Counted from the first letter of the stretch, positions 37,420 through 46,094 are shown. The stretch is DNA of 64,000 nucleotides from Phreatobacter sp. (GCF_022843985.1 NZ_JALHMP010000009.1:82572-146571); one strand, 5' to 3'. Translations and numbers: made by a program. Notes: generated by a model from the letters alone, not told the origin.

Positions 37420-39293
37420 CGGGCTTCCTCTCAGGCGCCCGCCGCCGGCGGCTGGCCGCTCTCACGGCGGGCATGCTCGCCGCCATCCTCGGCGTGTTCG
37501 TCGCATTCGTCATCGAGACCAGCCCGGCCGGCCGCCTGCGGGAGAGCGGCTTCGCGTTGATGGGGTGGTTCGCACCGCGCAGCGCACCGGCCGGCATGCC
37601 TGTCATGGTCGTCGATATCGACCGGGCCTCGCTCGGCCTGATGGGGCCCTGGCCCTGGTCACGCGACAGGCTCGCCACGCTGGTCGACAGGATCGCCGCC
37701 GCCGCGCCGCAGGCCCTCGGGGTCGACATCGTCCTCGCCGACCGCCGGGATGATGCGGGCGCGCCTCTCCTCGCCGCGGCCATCGGCAAGGTGCCGACGG
37801 TCCTTGGCGCCGTGCTCGATCCGGAACAGGTGACGACGGCGACGGTTCCGCCGCTCGCCATCGTGCTCGTGGGCGATGGCGGTGACGTCCAGGTGCCTGA
37901 ATCCCCCGGCGTGATCGTTCCCCCCGAGCCCTTCCTCTCGGCCGCCCGGGGCATCGGCATCGTCTCGTTCCTCGCCGGCGACGAGATGGCCGACCAGCTG
38001 GTCGTCACCAGTCCGCTCGTGGTCAGCGCCCAGGGTCTGCCTCTGGCCGGCATCGGACTGGCGCTGGTCCAGGCCCGGTTCGATGCATCGAGCGTGATCA
38101 TCGATGTCCCCGGCGGACGCCTCAGGGTGGGAGACGCCTCCGTCCCGCTGACGCGCGACCTGTCGCTGCGCCTCCATCATGGCCGGGCCGGCGACCGCGT
38201 CGCCCGCACGCTCTCCGCGGCGCGTCTGCTGCGCGGCGAGGACGCTGCCGCCCTGAAGGACCGCATCGTGCTGCTCGGCGCCAGCGCCCCGGAGATCGGC
38301 GGGCTGCGCGCCACCCATGCCGATCCCTTCATGCCGTCGGTCCAGATTCTCGCCGACAGCGTGGAACAGATCCTTGCCGGACAGGCGCCGGTCAGGCCGC
38401 CGCATGGCCGGTCCGCCGAGATCGCCGCGGCCCTGGTCATTGCCCTCGGCGGCATGGTGGCTGTGCTGGTCGTGTCCCCCTTCATCGCCGCCGGCGTGTC
38501 GCTGGTCCTCGCGGCGGGCTGGGTCGCGCTCTGTCTCGGCCTGTTCGGCCTCGGCGGATGGCTGCTCGACCCCCTCGGCCCGCCGCTCATCGGCCTCGTC
38601 CCCGTCCAGGTGACGGCTCTCATCCTGTTCTCGGCCACGCTGCGCGAGCGGCGGGCGATCGAGCGGCGCTTCGCCCAGCATCTGCCGGCCGAGGTCGTGG
38701 CGAAGATCGCCGACGACCCCTCGCGCCTCAAGATCGACGGCGAGGGGCGCGAGATCACCGCGCTCTTCACCGATATCGAGGGCTTCACCGCCATGACCGA
38801 GCGCGCATCGCCCAAGGAGCTCATCGCCCTGCTCGACGCCTATGTGGAATTGACCGCCGGGATCATCGTTGCCCATGGCGGCATGGTCGACAAGGTCGTC
38901 GGCGATGCTGTCCATGCCTTCTTCAACGCGCCGATGGACTGCGACGATCACCCGCGGAAGGCGCTCGCCTGCGCGCGGCAGATGCTGGCCGCCACCGAAC
39001 GGTTGAGGGCCTCCCCGCTGGGCGTCAAGCTGGCGCTCGGGCGCACGCGCATCGGCATCGAGACGGGCCCCGCCATCCTCGGCGATATCGGCGGTGGCCG
39101 GAAGCTCGACTATACGGCCCACGGCCCCGCCATCAATGCGGCCGCCAAGCTGGAGGCGGCCAACAAGACCTTCGGTACGTCGATCCTGATCGGGCCGGAG
39201 GCCGCGGCCCGGCTTCAGGCGGAGGATCTGCGGCCGGTGGGTGCCTGGCAGGCGAGCCCTGCCTCCGCGCCGCGGACGATCTTCACGGTCTGA
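37416..39293 (+). CDS. CHASE2-domain adenylate cyclase, class III
   Basis: About 625 residues if it starts at a TTG overlapping the regulator stop; an ATG at 37473 is an alternative. An N-terminal membrane segment is followed by an extracytoplasmic CHASE2 domain (about 35-320: VVDIDRASL, GPWPWSRDRLA, ALGVDIVLAD), three membrane helices, then the cyclase domain. Metal motifs are ALFTDIEGFT and VDKVVGDAV, and LDYTAHG fits adenylate specificity. The usual transition-state Arg is Lys in INAAAKLE. It likely makes cAMP for the adjacent regulator in response to an envelope signal. Confidence 0.9.
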   Translation: MTGFLSGARRRRLAALTAGMLAAILGVFVAFVIETSPAGRLRESGFALMGWFAPRSAPAGMPVMVVDIDRASLGLMGPWPWSRDRLATLVDRIAAAAPQALGVDIVLADRRDDAGAPLLAAAIGKVPTVLGAVLDPEQVTTATVPPLAIVLVGDGGDVQVPESPGVIVPPEPFLSAARGIGIVSFLAGDEMADQLVVTSPLVVSAQGLPLAGIGLALVQARFDASSVIIDVPGGRLRVGDASVPLTRDLSLRLHHGRAGDRVARTLSAARLLRGEDAAALKDRIVLLGASAPEIGGLRATHADPFMPSVQILADSVEQILAGQAPVRPPHGRSAEIAAALVIALGGMVAVLVVSPFIAAGVSLVLAAGWVALCLGLFGLGGWLLDPLGPPLIGLVPVQVTALILFSATLRERRAIERRFAQHLPAEVVAKIADDPSRLKIDGEGREITALFTDIEGFTAMTERASPKELIALLDAYVELTAGIIVAHGGMVDKVVGDAVHAFFNAPMDCDDHPRKALACARQMLAATERLRASPLGVKLALGRTRIGIETGPAILGDIGGGRKLDYTAHGPAINAAAKLEAANKTFGTSILIGPEAAARLQAEDLRPVGAWQASPASAPRTIFTV

Positions 39294-39300
39294 CGCGCCG

Positions 39301-39906
39301 TCAGCGCAGCAAGGCCCGGAAACTGGCGGCGCGTTCGCGCGACCAGGGCGTCGGCGGCGCCGGCCTCTGGCCGCGCCGCGCCACGGTCGTGCCTTCGCCG
39401 GGCCCGAGCGTGACGGTCACGCCCGCCGCCCGCACATCCACCCGCCCCTGGTCGACCAGAACGGAAAAGCCGCGGGCCGGCTCTCTTCCGACGACGAAAC
39501 GGGTGCCTCGGACCGCCACCAGCGCATAGGGGCTGCGTACCGTCAGCCCCCGCGGCAGGCGGCCCTGCACATCCACCCCGACGGCCCCGGAACCGATGGT
39601 GATCGTGCCGCCCTGGTTGGCGATGAAACGGTCGATGCGGACGCGCGCCTGGCCGCCCATGCGCAGGGTCGTGCGCTCGCCCAGGGTCATGGCGACGCGG
39701 CCCTCCGGCTCGGTCCGGACGAGATCATTGAGCATGACGCCGGTCTCGCGCACCAGCGAGCGGGTCGTGCCGGCATTGTCCGCGAAGGCCGGGCCCTGGC
39801 CCTCGGTGACGCGGCCGACCTCGGCCGCCATGGCGGCAGGAAGGCCGAGGCTGCCGACAGCCCAAAGCCCCAGTCCGAGAAACCCCAGCAAACGACCCGA
39901 CGCCAT
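39301..39906 (-). CDS. Periplasmic FecR-domain protein
   Basis: 201 residues with a cleavable signal (LWAVGSLGLPAAMAAEVG, cut after AMA). The FecR domain runs from about 60 to 150 (GRVAMTLGERTTLRMGGQAR, SPYALVAVRGTRFVVG). FecR-domain proteins often occur with CHASE2 cyclases and may sense or bind envelope ligands. It is convergent with the cyclase gene, 7 bp between stops, and has a TGTTC-N6-GAACA-like site upstream. Confidence 0.88.
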   Translation of the reverse strand: MASGRLLGFLGLGLWAVGSLGLPAAMAAEVGRVTEGQGPAFADNAGTTRSLVRETGVMLNDLVRTEPEGRVAMTLGERTTLRMGGQARVRIDRFIANQGGTITIGSGAVGVDVQGRLPRGLTVRSPYALVAVRGTRFVVGREPARGFSVLVDQGRVDVRAAGVTVTLGPGEGTTVARRGQRPAPPTPWSRERAASFRALLR

Positions 39907-39969
39907 CGTGAATGCCTCGCCTCATTGGTTCGCGACTGCAGCGACCATGATGCTAGCACAGCGTGCTGC

Positions 39970-39987
39970 CAGTTCCGTGCGGAACAG
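39970..39987. promoter_or_regulatory. CRP-type palindrome before the fecR-like gene
   Basis: CAGTTCC-GTGC-GGAACAG differs from the 28371 and 30923 palindromes at one arm position. It is centred about 72 bp upstream of the fecR-like ATG, close to the 76 bp seen before hlyD. Confidence 0.55.
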
Positions 39988-40067
39988 GCATGCTCCCGTC
40001 GATGCCGGTCGGACCGGGCGGATCCGCGCGCCCTGACCTTGGCCGACCAGCGGATGATCGCCGTGGG

Positions 40068-40435
40068 TCATCCGACCTGTCGGGGCCAGCGGGCCGCGTT
40101 CTGCGCCAGCCCGGTCTCGAACAGGAAGTACTGGCCGGGGAACCGCAGGGTCTGGGTCGCCGTGCCGGTGATGGCGTGGACCTCGCCGAAGGGCCGGTCA
40201 ACCGCCTCCCAGACATTCGCCTTGGAACCGTTGGTCAGCATGATCGGCCGGTCGAGGTGATCAGCGTGGACATGCAGCAGCTGCGGCGAGGCTGTGTCGA
40301 CATTCGCGACGATCGCCAGCGGCATGTCGTCGAACCAGACGTATTCCCTGACCGTCGCGCCGTTCGCGCCATTGGCCTCGATCAGCACCTTGCCGGAGAG
40401 GTCATCGGCGAAGTGGGTGGTGCCGGCGGGAGATC
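40068..40435 (-). pseudogene. Rhs core-domain fragment
   Basis: The reverse strand reads GTTHFADDLSGKVLIEANG, then YVWFDDMPLAIV, HVHADHLDRPIMLTNGSK, PFGEVHAITG and RFPGQYFLFETGL, the order found in Rhs/YD-repeat core domains. Only about 120 residues remain, without an N-terminal part, toxin tip or the normal continuation after ETGL. The open frame starts at the edge of the integrated element. It is a decayed remnant; the longest ATG-led part is 40068-40388. Confidence 0.7.
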
Positions 40436-40440
40436 AGCGA

Positions 40441-40491
40441 AAATGGCGCGCCCGAAAGGATTCGAACCTCTGACCCCCAGATTCGTAGTCT
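40441..40491. repeat. attL: left 51-bp direct repeat of the integrated element
   Basis: This 51-bp sequence is identical to 52780-52830 and contains the 3' part of tRNA-Arg, from the anticodon loop to CCA. The match stops abruptly at 40492 (T versus G). It is not a functional tRNA gene because the 5' half is absent. Confidence 0.93.
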
Positions 40492-40585
40492 TGCTACACT
40501 AGATGCATCGCATTGGGTCACGTTGACATATTAATTATTTAGGTCCATTTGTCTTTCACTGTAATGCGAGTAATTGCTGCGCTAG

Positions 40586-40604
40586 TGGTAGCTAATTGGT
40601 AGCT
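40586..40604 (+). repeat. Paired TGGTAGCT repeats near attL, likely integrase arm sites
   Basis: TGGTAGCT occurs at 40586-40593 and 40597-40604, 11 bp apart, between attL and the integrase gene. The same octamer occurs twice near attR. Two copies at each end, close to the core sites, is the pattern of tyrosine integrase arm-type sites. Confidence 0.6.
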
Positions 40605-40628
40605 GCCCCGGACCGAAGGGCGAAGGCA

Positions 40629-41867
40629 ATGCCGACCGTGAAGTTGACGAAATCCGCTGTCGACGATCTGCCGACCGGTGGCGTTCTTTGGGATCAAGCC
40701 GTGCGAGGCTTCGGCGTCAGGCGGCAATCGCGCGATCCGGTCTTCGTGTTGAAGGCCCGCGTGAACGGCCGTCAGCGCTTCCTCACTATCGGTCGGCACG
40801 GTTCGCCTTGGACCGTGGACACAGCCCGGAACGAGGCCAAGCGTCTGCTTGGCGAAATTGCTGGCGGCCGTGATCCGGCTGAACGACGCGCTGACGAAAA
40901 GAGCGCCCCGAGCGTTGGTCAGCTTGCCGACGATTTTTTGAAGGAGCACGCCACCGTCAAGCGGAAGGCCTCGACGGCGGACTACTACAGGATGATTATC
41001 GAGACGCACATCAAGCCAGCGTTCGGCCACCTGAAGGCCAACGCACTGACTTCGGCTGAAGTCGAGAAATGGCACGCGGGCGCGAAGCGGAAGCCGACCG
41101 GCAACCGTGTGGTAGCGGTCCTGTCGAGCATCTATTCATGGGCTGCGAAGACGAAGCGTCTCCCCGATGGGCCAAACCCGGCGCGCCCGGTCGAGCGGTA
41201 TCGAGAGGAAGCCCGCGAGCGCTACCTGACCTCTGACGAACTCGCGCGCTTGGGCGACGCCATCCGTGAAGCCGAGACGGTCGGCATCCCATGGAATGTG
41301 CGCGAGACGACGAAGGCGAAGGCCACAGCCAAGCATCTGCCCAGGGAGGGCAATCAGCGGACGAAGATCGCGCCTGCCGCCGCCGCCGCGCTGCGGCTCT
41401 TGATCCTGACCGGCGCACGGCTTCGCGAAATCCTGCATCTCGAATGGCGACATGTCGATCTGGAGCGCGGCATTCTGTTCCTGCCGGACTCTAAGACCGG
41501 CCGAAAGGCGCTGGTGTTGAACGGGGCGGCCGTCCAGCTTCTGACCGACCTTCCGCGCTTTGGCCGCTATGTGATCGCGGGCGCGAGCGTCGGGACCGAA
41601 GACGAGCAACCGCGATCCGACCTGAAGCGGCCATGGGCGCTTGTGGCGACGCGGGCGAAGCTGGAGAACGTCCGCCTTCACGATCTGCGGCACACCTTCG
41701 CGTCGGTCGCGGCGGCTTCGAACATCGGGCTTCCTGTCATTGGCAAGCTGCTTGGCCATTCGCAGACGAGCACGACCGAACGCTATGCACATCTCGCGGT
41801 CGACCCGGTGCGGGCCGCAACCGATCTTGTCGGGCAGAAGCTCGCGGCTGCGATTGGCGGACGCTGA
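40629..41867 (+). CDS. int: Tyrosine-type site-specific integrase
   Basis: About 412 residues from MPTVKLTKSAVDDLP at 40629, behind GAAGG. An N-terminal DUF4102-like arm-binding domain (VRGFGVRRQ, LTIGRHGSPWT) and a core-binding domain precede the catalytic domain. Catalytic residues are Arg in TGARLREILHLEW, His and Arg in HDLRHTFAS, His in LLGHSQ and Tyr in TTERYAHL. It is adjacent to attL and should catalyse integration into tRNA-Arg. Its stop overlaps the next start in TGATG. Confidence 0.95.
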   Translation: MPTVKLTKSAVDDLPTGGVLWDQAVRGFGVRRQSRDPVFVLKARVNGRQRFLTIGRHGSPWTVDTARNEAKRLLGEIAGGRDPAERRADEKSAPSVGQLADDFLKEHATVKRKASTADYYRMIIETHIKPAFGHLKANALTSAEVEKWHAGAKRKPTGNRVVAVLSSIYSWAAKTKRLPDGPNPARPVERYREEARERYLTSDELARLGDAIREAETVGIPWNVRETTKAKATAKHLPREGNQRTKIAPAAAAALRLLILTGARLREILHLEWRHVDLERGILFLPDSKTGRKALVLNGAAVQLLTDLPRFGRYVIAGASVGTEDEQPRSDLKRPWALVATRAKLENVRLHDLRHTFASVAAASNIGLPVIGKLLGHSQTSTTERYAHLAVDPVRAATDLVGQKLAAAIGGR

Positions 41868-42556
41868 TGACCGACGATGTGAAGCGCAAAAGAGGCAGGC
41901 CACGGAAGACCCTTGATGAGGCGAGGGCGAAGCTCGCGCCCGGCAAATCGCGCCTTACACGGGCGGAACAGAAGCTGCTTCAGGAAACGGGTGAAATCGA
42001 ACGGCGGTCGGCAGGGCGTTACCCGACTGAAATCGGCGTCGACTATGCGGTGCGCGTCGCCGCCGAGTGGGAGGCGCAACTCGTTCGCGCCGGCCACTCG
42101 CCAGAGGATGCGAGGCGGGAAGCGGCAAGGCTGGCAAGCGACGACTTGACGCTAAGGCAAGAGCGCGAAGCCGAAGCAGAAAACACGGCGGCTAAGCCGA
42201 ATGGCGGCCGCTCCTTCATCCCCGTCCAGACGATTTGGGAAACCGATCTAGCGACAGGGCAGATGCGCCCGGTTTCACTTGCAGAGAACGCCCGAGACTG
42301 TGGGCATGAAGCGCCCGAACCGTTGTCGGATCGCGCCAAGGATGGCGGCCACCAGCGCGGGCGCTCGCGTATGGAAAAGATCGCGCGCAGGCTGGCTAGC
42401 AATAACGGGGCGCAAGCAAGGGAAGCTTCCGTCCGCACCGCCGAATTGGGAACTTTAGGCGATGAGATGCAAACGGCTGGCCAAGCGCAAAAAGTCACGC
42501 TTGCGCGTATTCAAGTCGGACGAAAGCCGAAAAGCGGAGCACGAATTAAAGACTGA
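41867..42556 (+). CDS. Hypothetical protein with AT-hook-like N-terminus
   Basis: 229 residues starting in the integrase stop (TGATG), so translationally coupled to it. The N-terminus DVKRKRGRPRKTLDEAR contains an RGRP AT-hook core, suggesting DNA binding. The rest is charged and mostly helical without a recognised domain. Position next to the integrase suggests a directionality or regulatory factor; this is inference only. Confidence 0.7.
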   Translation: MTDDVKRKRGRPRKTLDEARAKLAPGKSRLTRAEQKLLQETGEIERRSAGRYPTEIGVDYAVRVAAEWEAQLVRAGHSPEDARREAARLASDDLTLRQEREAEAENTAAKPNGGRSFIPVQTIWETDLATGQMRPVSLAENARDCGHEAPEPLSDRAKDGGHQRGRSRMEKIARRLASNNGAQAREASVRTAELGTLGDEMQTAGQAQKVTLARIQVGRKPKSGARIKD

Positions 42557-42639
42557 TTTGGCGGATATTCTGACCCCTTTAGCGCGCTGCATTGTCTGGC
42601 CACGCCGCTAACCCAGCGGCAAACCGGAGCACCGCCCCA

Positions 42640-42867
42640 ATGTCCAATCCGAAGTATCTGCGGCCTAGCGCCATTGCCGAGCGCTACGGCATTTCCGAAT
42701 CTGCCCTTGCCCAATGGCGTTGCCGTGGTGACGGTCCGCCCTTCGCGAAGCCGTCCAGCACCATCGTTCTCTACGAGGTCGACGCTTTCGAGCGCTGGCT
42801 TGCGGCCCGCACATCCTCGAACACGGCCGAAGCCGCCCGGAAGGCGGCCGATGCGAACGCCGCCTAA
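42640..42867 (+). CDS. Small HTH protein, AlpA/excisionase-like
   Basis: 75 residues from MSNPKYLRPSAIAERYGISE at 42640, with GGAG upstream. The pattern RPSAIAERYGISESALAQWR, then GDGPPFAKPSSTIVLYEVDAFERWL, is the AlpA/MerR-like excisionase fold common in integrated elements. It probably acts as excisionase or as activator of element genes. Confidence 0.85.
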   Translation: MSNPKYLRPSAIAERYGISESALAQWRCRGDGPPFAKPSSTIVLYEVDAFERWLAARTSSNTAEAARKAADANAA

Positions 42868-43039
42868 GCCGACCATCATGCAAGCGGTCGCGTTGCAAAG
42901 GCTCGCAGCCGTTCGTGACACCCGACCGGACTGGCCTTCTGTGTTGCTCGCGCCAATTTCGCCGCCGGCCGAACCTACGGACGCGCGGCCTAAAGGCGAT
43001 CTAGAACCCGAACAGACCAACGATGGCCCGGAAGCTTGA
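42851..43039 (+). CDS. Small hypothetical protein
   Basis: 62 residues, MRTPPKPTIMQAVALQRLA to NDGPEA. The start overlaps the HTH gene by 17 bp and the stop overlaps the next frame by 17 bp, a chain typical of compact element operons. No domain is recognised. Short length makes this call tentative. Confidence 0.5.
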   Translation: MRTPPKPTIMQAVALQRLAAVRDTRPDWPSVLLAPISPPAEPTDARPKGDLEPEQTNDGPEA

Positions 43040-43247
43040 ACACCTGACCGGGCGGCTTTGGGCTGTCGTATGGCGTGCGGGCGGGAAGCGATACCGGCGC
43101 ATATGGGTCGCGCCAGTCTCTGGCGGCGGCCGTCCTGTCTCTCCGGGCGAAGCGCTCTATGCGGCGTCGGATGAAGCGTTGCTCCGGTTCGGAGCGCGGC
43201 CGGCTCATGGCGTGGCCGACGAAGATGACGACGGCCCCGCCGGGTAA
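43023..43247 (+). CDS. Small hypothetical protein
   Basis: 74 residues, MARKLEHLTGRLWAVVWRAG to DEDDDGPAG. The basic N-terminal half (KRYRRIWV) and acidic tail are suggestive of a nucleic-acid-binding or interaction protein, but no family is recognised. It overlaps the preceding small frame and lies 76 bp before the next gene. Confidence 0.55.
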   Translation: MARKLEHLTGRLWAVVWRAGGKRYRRIWVAPVSGGGRPVSPGEALYAASDEALLRFGARPAHGVADEDDDGPAG

Positions 43248-43323
43248 GGCGAGGCCGCGAAGATCAAAGACATTTTCAATCACACCGGCGCGACTGGCAG
43301 GTCACGCCCTAGGAGCCCTCAAC

Positions 43324-43548
43324 ATGCCGAACCATGCACGCAAGTCTGTTGCCACAGTCATCCACGATCCCCTGCTAGGCGACCTTCAGGTCGTCGTCAG
43401 TGAGCCCGGCACCACCCGGCCGCCAGCCCCGTCGACCACTCCCGAAGATGCGCCAGCCGGATCGGTTGTCGCCCCTGCCCATCGACCGACCGGCCCGCCG
43501 TCCGCCTCAAAAGTCGCCGCTCGCCGCAAGGGCGGTCGTCATGGCTGA
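43324..43548 (+). CDS. Small hypothetical protein upstream of the primase gene
   Basis: 74 residues from MPNHARKSVATVIHDPLLGD. It is Pro/Ala-rich in the second half and ends in the basic SKVAARRKGGRHG. The stop overlaps the primase-polymerase start by 8 bp, which indicates coupling. No domain is recognised. Confidence 0.6.
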   Translation: MPNHARKSVATVIHDPLLGDLQVVVSEPGTTRPPAPSTTPEDAPAGSVVAPAHRPTGPPSASKVAARRKGGRHG

Positions 43549-45703
43549 TGAGAACTTCCTTGATCGGGTCTTTCCCGAAAGCGCGCCGGGCGTCGCTGCC
43601 GGCCATCAGGACGCGAGCCTATGGGATGAAGCCCCGTACGAGCATGTCCTTAGCAACGGCCGCGCTGACGATACGTCTAGACGGCTCGCGCTGGCGCTCG
43701 CCATGGCGGTTCGCGGCTTGCGGGTCTTCCCGCTCTTGCCCGGATCAAAGGAGCCGCCCAGGGGGGTCGCTGGCGTTACGCGCGCCACGACCGACGCTGC
43801 GACGATCCGAACTTGGTTCGCGGACGATCCGGCCATGAACTACGGCATAGCGGCAGGCGCTGGCCTGATCATCGTAGATGTGGACGCGACGAAGGGCGGC
43901 CACGAGGCGCTGAAGACGCTTGGCTTACCCGAGACGTTTGCCGTCAAGACGCCCGGTGGCGGGTTGCACCTTTACCTTACCGGACCGGACGTAGCGCAAT
44001 CGGTCGACCGGATCGCGCCGGGCGTCGATATCCGTTCGGCCGGCGGCTACGTCGTCGGGCCGGGCAGCTATTTTGCGGACCCCAGCGGCAAGAAGGGCTA
44101 TGCCGGCCCCTACGAGATCGTGTCCGATCTCCCGGCCGCAGCCGCGCCGGAAAGCCTGATCTTGCGATGTGGCCAGCCGCGCGAGCGTAGCGACGCGCCG
44201 CCGGCCGCCGAACAGGACGCGCCCGCCGATCTGGCCCGCGCCCGCTATTGGCTCGCGAACGCACCACCTGCCGTCGAGGGGCAAGGTGGCGACGCGGCAA
44301 CCTACAAGGTGGCGTGTGAGCTTCGCGACATGGGGCTGACGGAACCGACCGCGCTGGACCTCATGCGCGAGCACTGGAACGCGCGATGTTCGCCGCCATG
44401 GGACGACGCCGGGCTTTCTGCCAAGGTCGCCAATGCCTTCACGTATGGCCAGAACCAGCCCGCCGTGAAGTCGACGGAGGCGCTCGCGGCCGGGTTCGGC
44501 GACGCGGTGACGCTGGACGGCCCCGCCACGGCGGAAGCCGCATGGCAGGGAAGCGACGCGCCATCGCCGTTGATCCGGCGGAAGATCAGGGCTGGCGAGA
44601 TGCGCCCGCCTGTAGCATGGCGGATTAAGGGCGTGTTGCCTGCAACCGGCGTCGGCATGATCTTCGGCCCGCCTAGCGCTGGCAAATCGACCTTGGTGCT
44701 GGATTTGGCGGCGCACCTGTCCGGTGGGCGCGACTGGTTCGGCCGGCGGACAAAGGGTCGGGCCGGGACGCTTATCCTAGCGTGCGAGGGGGCCGGTTCG
44801 CTTGGCACCCGGCTAGACGCATTGGCTGGCAACGGCACCGCGCCGGCTATTGAGGCTTGGGACATTGGGGCGTTGAGCGTGAGCGGCCTTGCGTCCCTGC
44901 GGTCGGAACTCGCCAAGGCGGACGCCGAGTGCCGCGAGCGCCACGGTTTTGGCATCGGGCTTGTGGTGCTCGACACCATCTCAGCTTCCGGCCTGGTAGA
45001 CGACGAAAACGCCAATGCCAAGGTCGCGGCTGCGTTGAAGGCGCTGGCGGATTTTGCGGGGAGCGTCGGGGCGTTCGGGCTGGCGGTCCATCACCCGCGC
45101 AAGGACGGCGAGACGTTCCGGGGCGCGGGCGCATTCGAGGGCAATACCGATTTGATCTTCGAAGTGAAGCGCGACGGCGGCGCATCGACCGGCGTGCTGT
45201 CCATCCACAAGGCGCGCGATGGCGAGACGGGGAAGCTCGGTGGCTTCCGGCTCGCGCCGGTCACGTTGGGCCAGGACGAAGACGGCGACGCTGTGACGGC
45301 TTGCGTCGTGGAGCCGCGATCCATGGTGATCGGCGGACAGGAGAAGCCGGAAGACCCGGACGCGCGCCTTGCCGAGATCATCCGGGGCGGGCCGGATGGC
45401 GACGGGCCAAACTCCGCCGACACGCCGGGCGGCTGCTTCCGCATGGACGAGGGCCGGTCGCGTGACAGCATCTATCGAGCCATCGCGGAGGCGTTCGGCA
45501 TTCCGTTCGGCACGGGTAGCGGCTTTCTGAAGCTCGCGGCACCGGACCGCGCCAAGGTCCGGGCGCAGTTGCATCGCGTCAACGCCCGGCTCGCATGCTC
45601 AGATGACGGCCGCGACCGCGAGCGTCGACAAGTCCGCGTGGTGCTGGCGCTACATCCGCAAGGAGCGAAGCCGTCCGACTTCAGCGAGGCCGTCACGCTC
45701 TAG
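43541..45703 (+). CDS. Bifunctional primase-polymerase / RecA-like ATPase replication protein
   Basis: 720 residues. Residues 45-210 form a prim-pol domain: LIIVDVDATKG with the catalytic Asp pair near 113-115, then TPGGGLHLYL with its His. A linker domain follows. From about 340 to 600 is an AAA_25/RepA-like ATPase with Walker A GPPSAGKST near 377, Walker B LVVLDTIS near 474 and AVHHPRKDG. Such proteins prime and unwind DNA for replication of plasmids and phage satellites. The iteron cluster 530 bp downstream is its likely origin. Confidence 0.9.
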   Translation: MADENFLDRVFPESAPGVAAGHQDASLWDEAPYEHVLSNGRADDTSRRLALALAMAVRGLRVFPLLPGSKEPPRGVAGVTRATTDAATIRTWFADDPAMNYGIAAGAGLIIVDVDATKGGHEALKTLGLPETFAVKTPGGGLHLYLTGPDVAQSVDRIAPGVDIRSAGGYVVGPGSYFADPSGKKGYAGPYEIVSDLPAAAAPESLILRCGQPRERSDAPPAAEQDAPADLARARYWLANAPPAVEGQGGDAATYKVACELRDMGLTEPTALDLMREHWNARCSPPWDDAGLSAKVANAFTYGQNQPAVKSTEALAAGFGDAVTLDGPATAEAAWQGSDAPSPLIRRKIRAGEMRPPVAWRIKGVLPATGVGMIFGPPSAGKSTLVLDLAAHLSGGRDWFGRRTKGRAGTLILACEGAGSLGTRLDALAGNGTAPAIEAWDIGALSVSGLASLRSELAKADAECRERHGFGIGLVVLDTISASGLVDDENANAKVAAALKALADFAGSVGAFGLAVHHPRKDGETFRGAGAFEGNTDLIFEVKRDGGASTGVLSIHKARDGETGKLGGFRLAPVTLGQDEDGDAVTACVVEPRSMVIGGQEKPEDPDARLAEIIRGGPDGDGPNSADTPGGCFRMDEGRSRDSIYRAIAEAFGIPFGTGSGFLKLAAPDRAKVRAQLHRVNARLACSDDGRDRERRQVRVVLALHPQGAKPSDFSEAVTL

Positions 45704-45773
45704 GCACAGGAACCGCACCCTCGTATTGTGCAGTCCACGCCCGCTCGGCTTTCTCGAAAAAGCGACGCTTGCC

Positions 45774-46094
45774 ATGATCCGATTCGTTGGAGCCGTCGCT
45801 GTCTGTGCGTCTCTGGCTACAACTGCGCAGGCTGAGACGATATCCATGGTCTGCGAGAATCCGAGACGGCAGTATCTCATAGTCTTTGACAGCTTCGCGC
45901 GATCGCTGATCGCGAAGGCTGAAGACGGCGATAAGCCCTACCGCGTGGATCGTGTTCGGCGGGTCGGCGATGGCTATGTGATCGAAGGAATGGCTGCGTC
46001 CGGCGGGCCGGCCTTCCGAGCGCTCATTGGTGGCCAGAGACTGATCCAACTATTCGTGTCTGGGAAAGTTATCCAGACCGACTATTGCCGTTAG
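45774..46094 (+). CDS. Small secreted or periplasmic hypothetical protein
   Basis: 106 residues. MIRFVGAVAVCASLATTAQA is a clear signal peptide with AQA cleavage. The mature protein of about 86 residues has two cysteines, in SMVCENPRR and at TDYC near the end, likely forming a disulfide. No family is recognised. Base composition is less GC-rich than the flanking replication gene. It lies between that gene and the iterons. Confidence 0.7.
   Translation: MIRFVGAVAVCASLATTAQAETISMVCENPRRQYLIVFDSFARSLIAKAEDGDKPYRVDRVRRVGDGYVIEGMAASGGPAFRALIGGQRLIQLFVSGKVIQTDYCR

Noticed and set aside
40444..40491. Second tRNA-Arg gene
   Set aside because: Only the 3' part from the anticodon loop to CCA is present; it is the attL copy made by integration.
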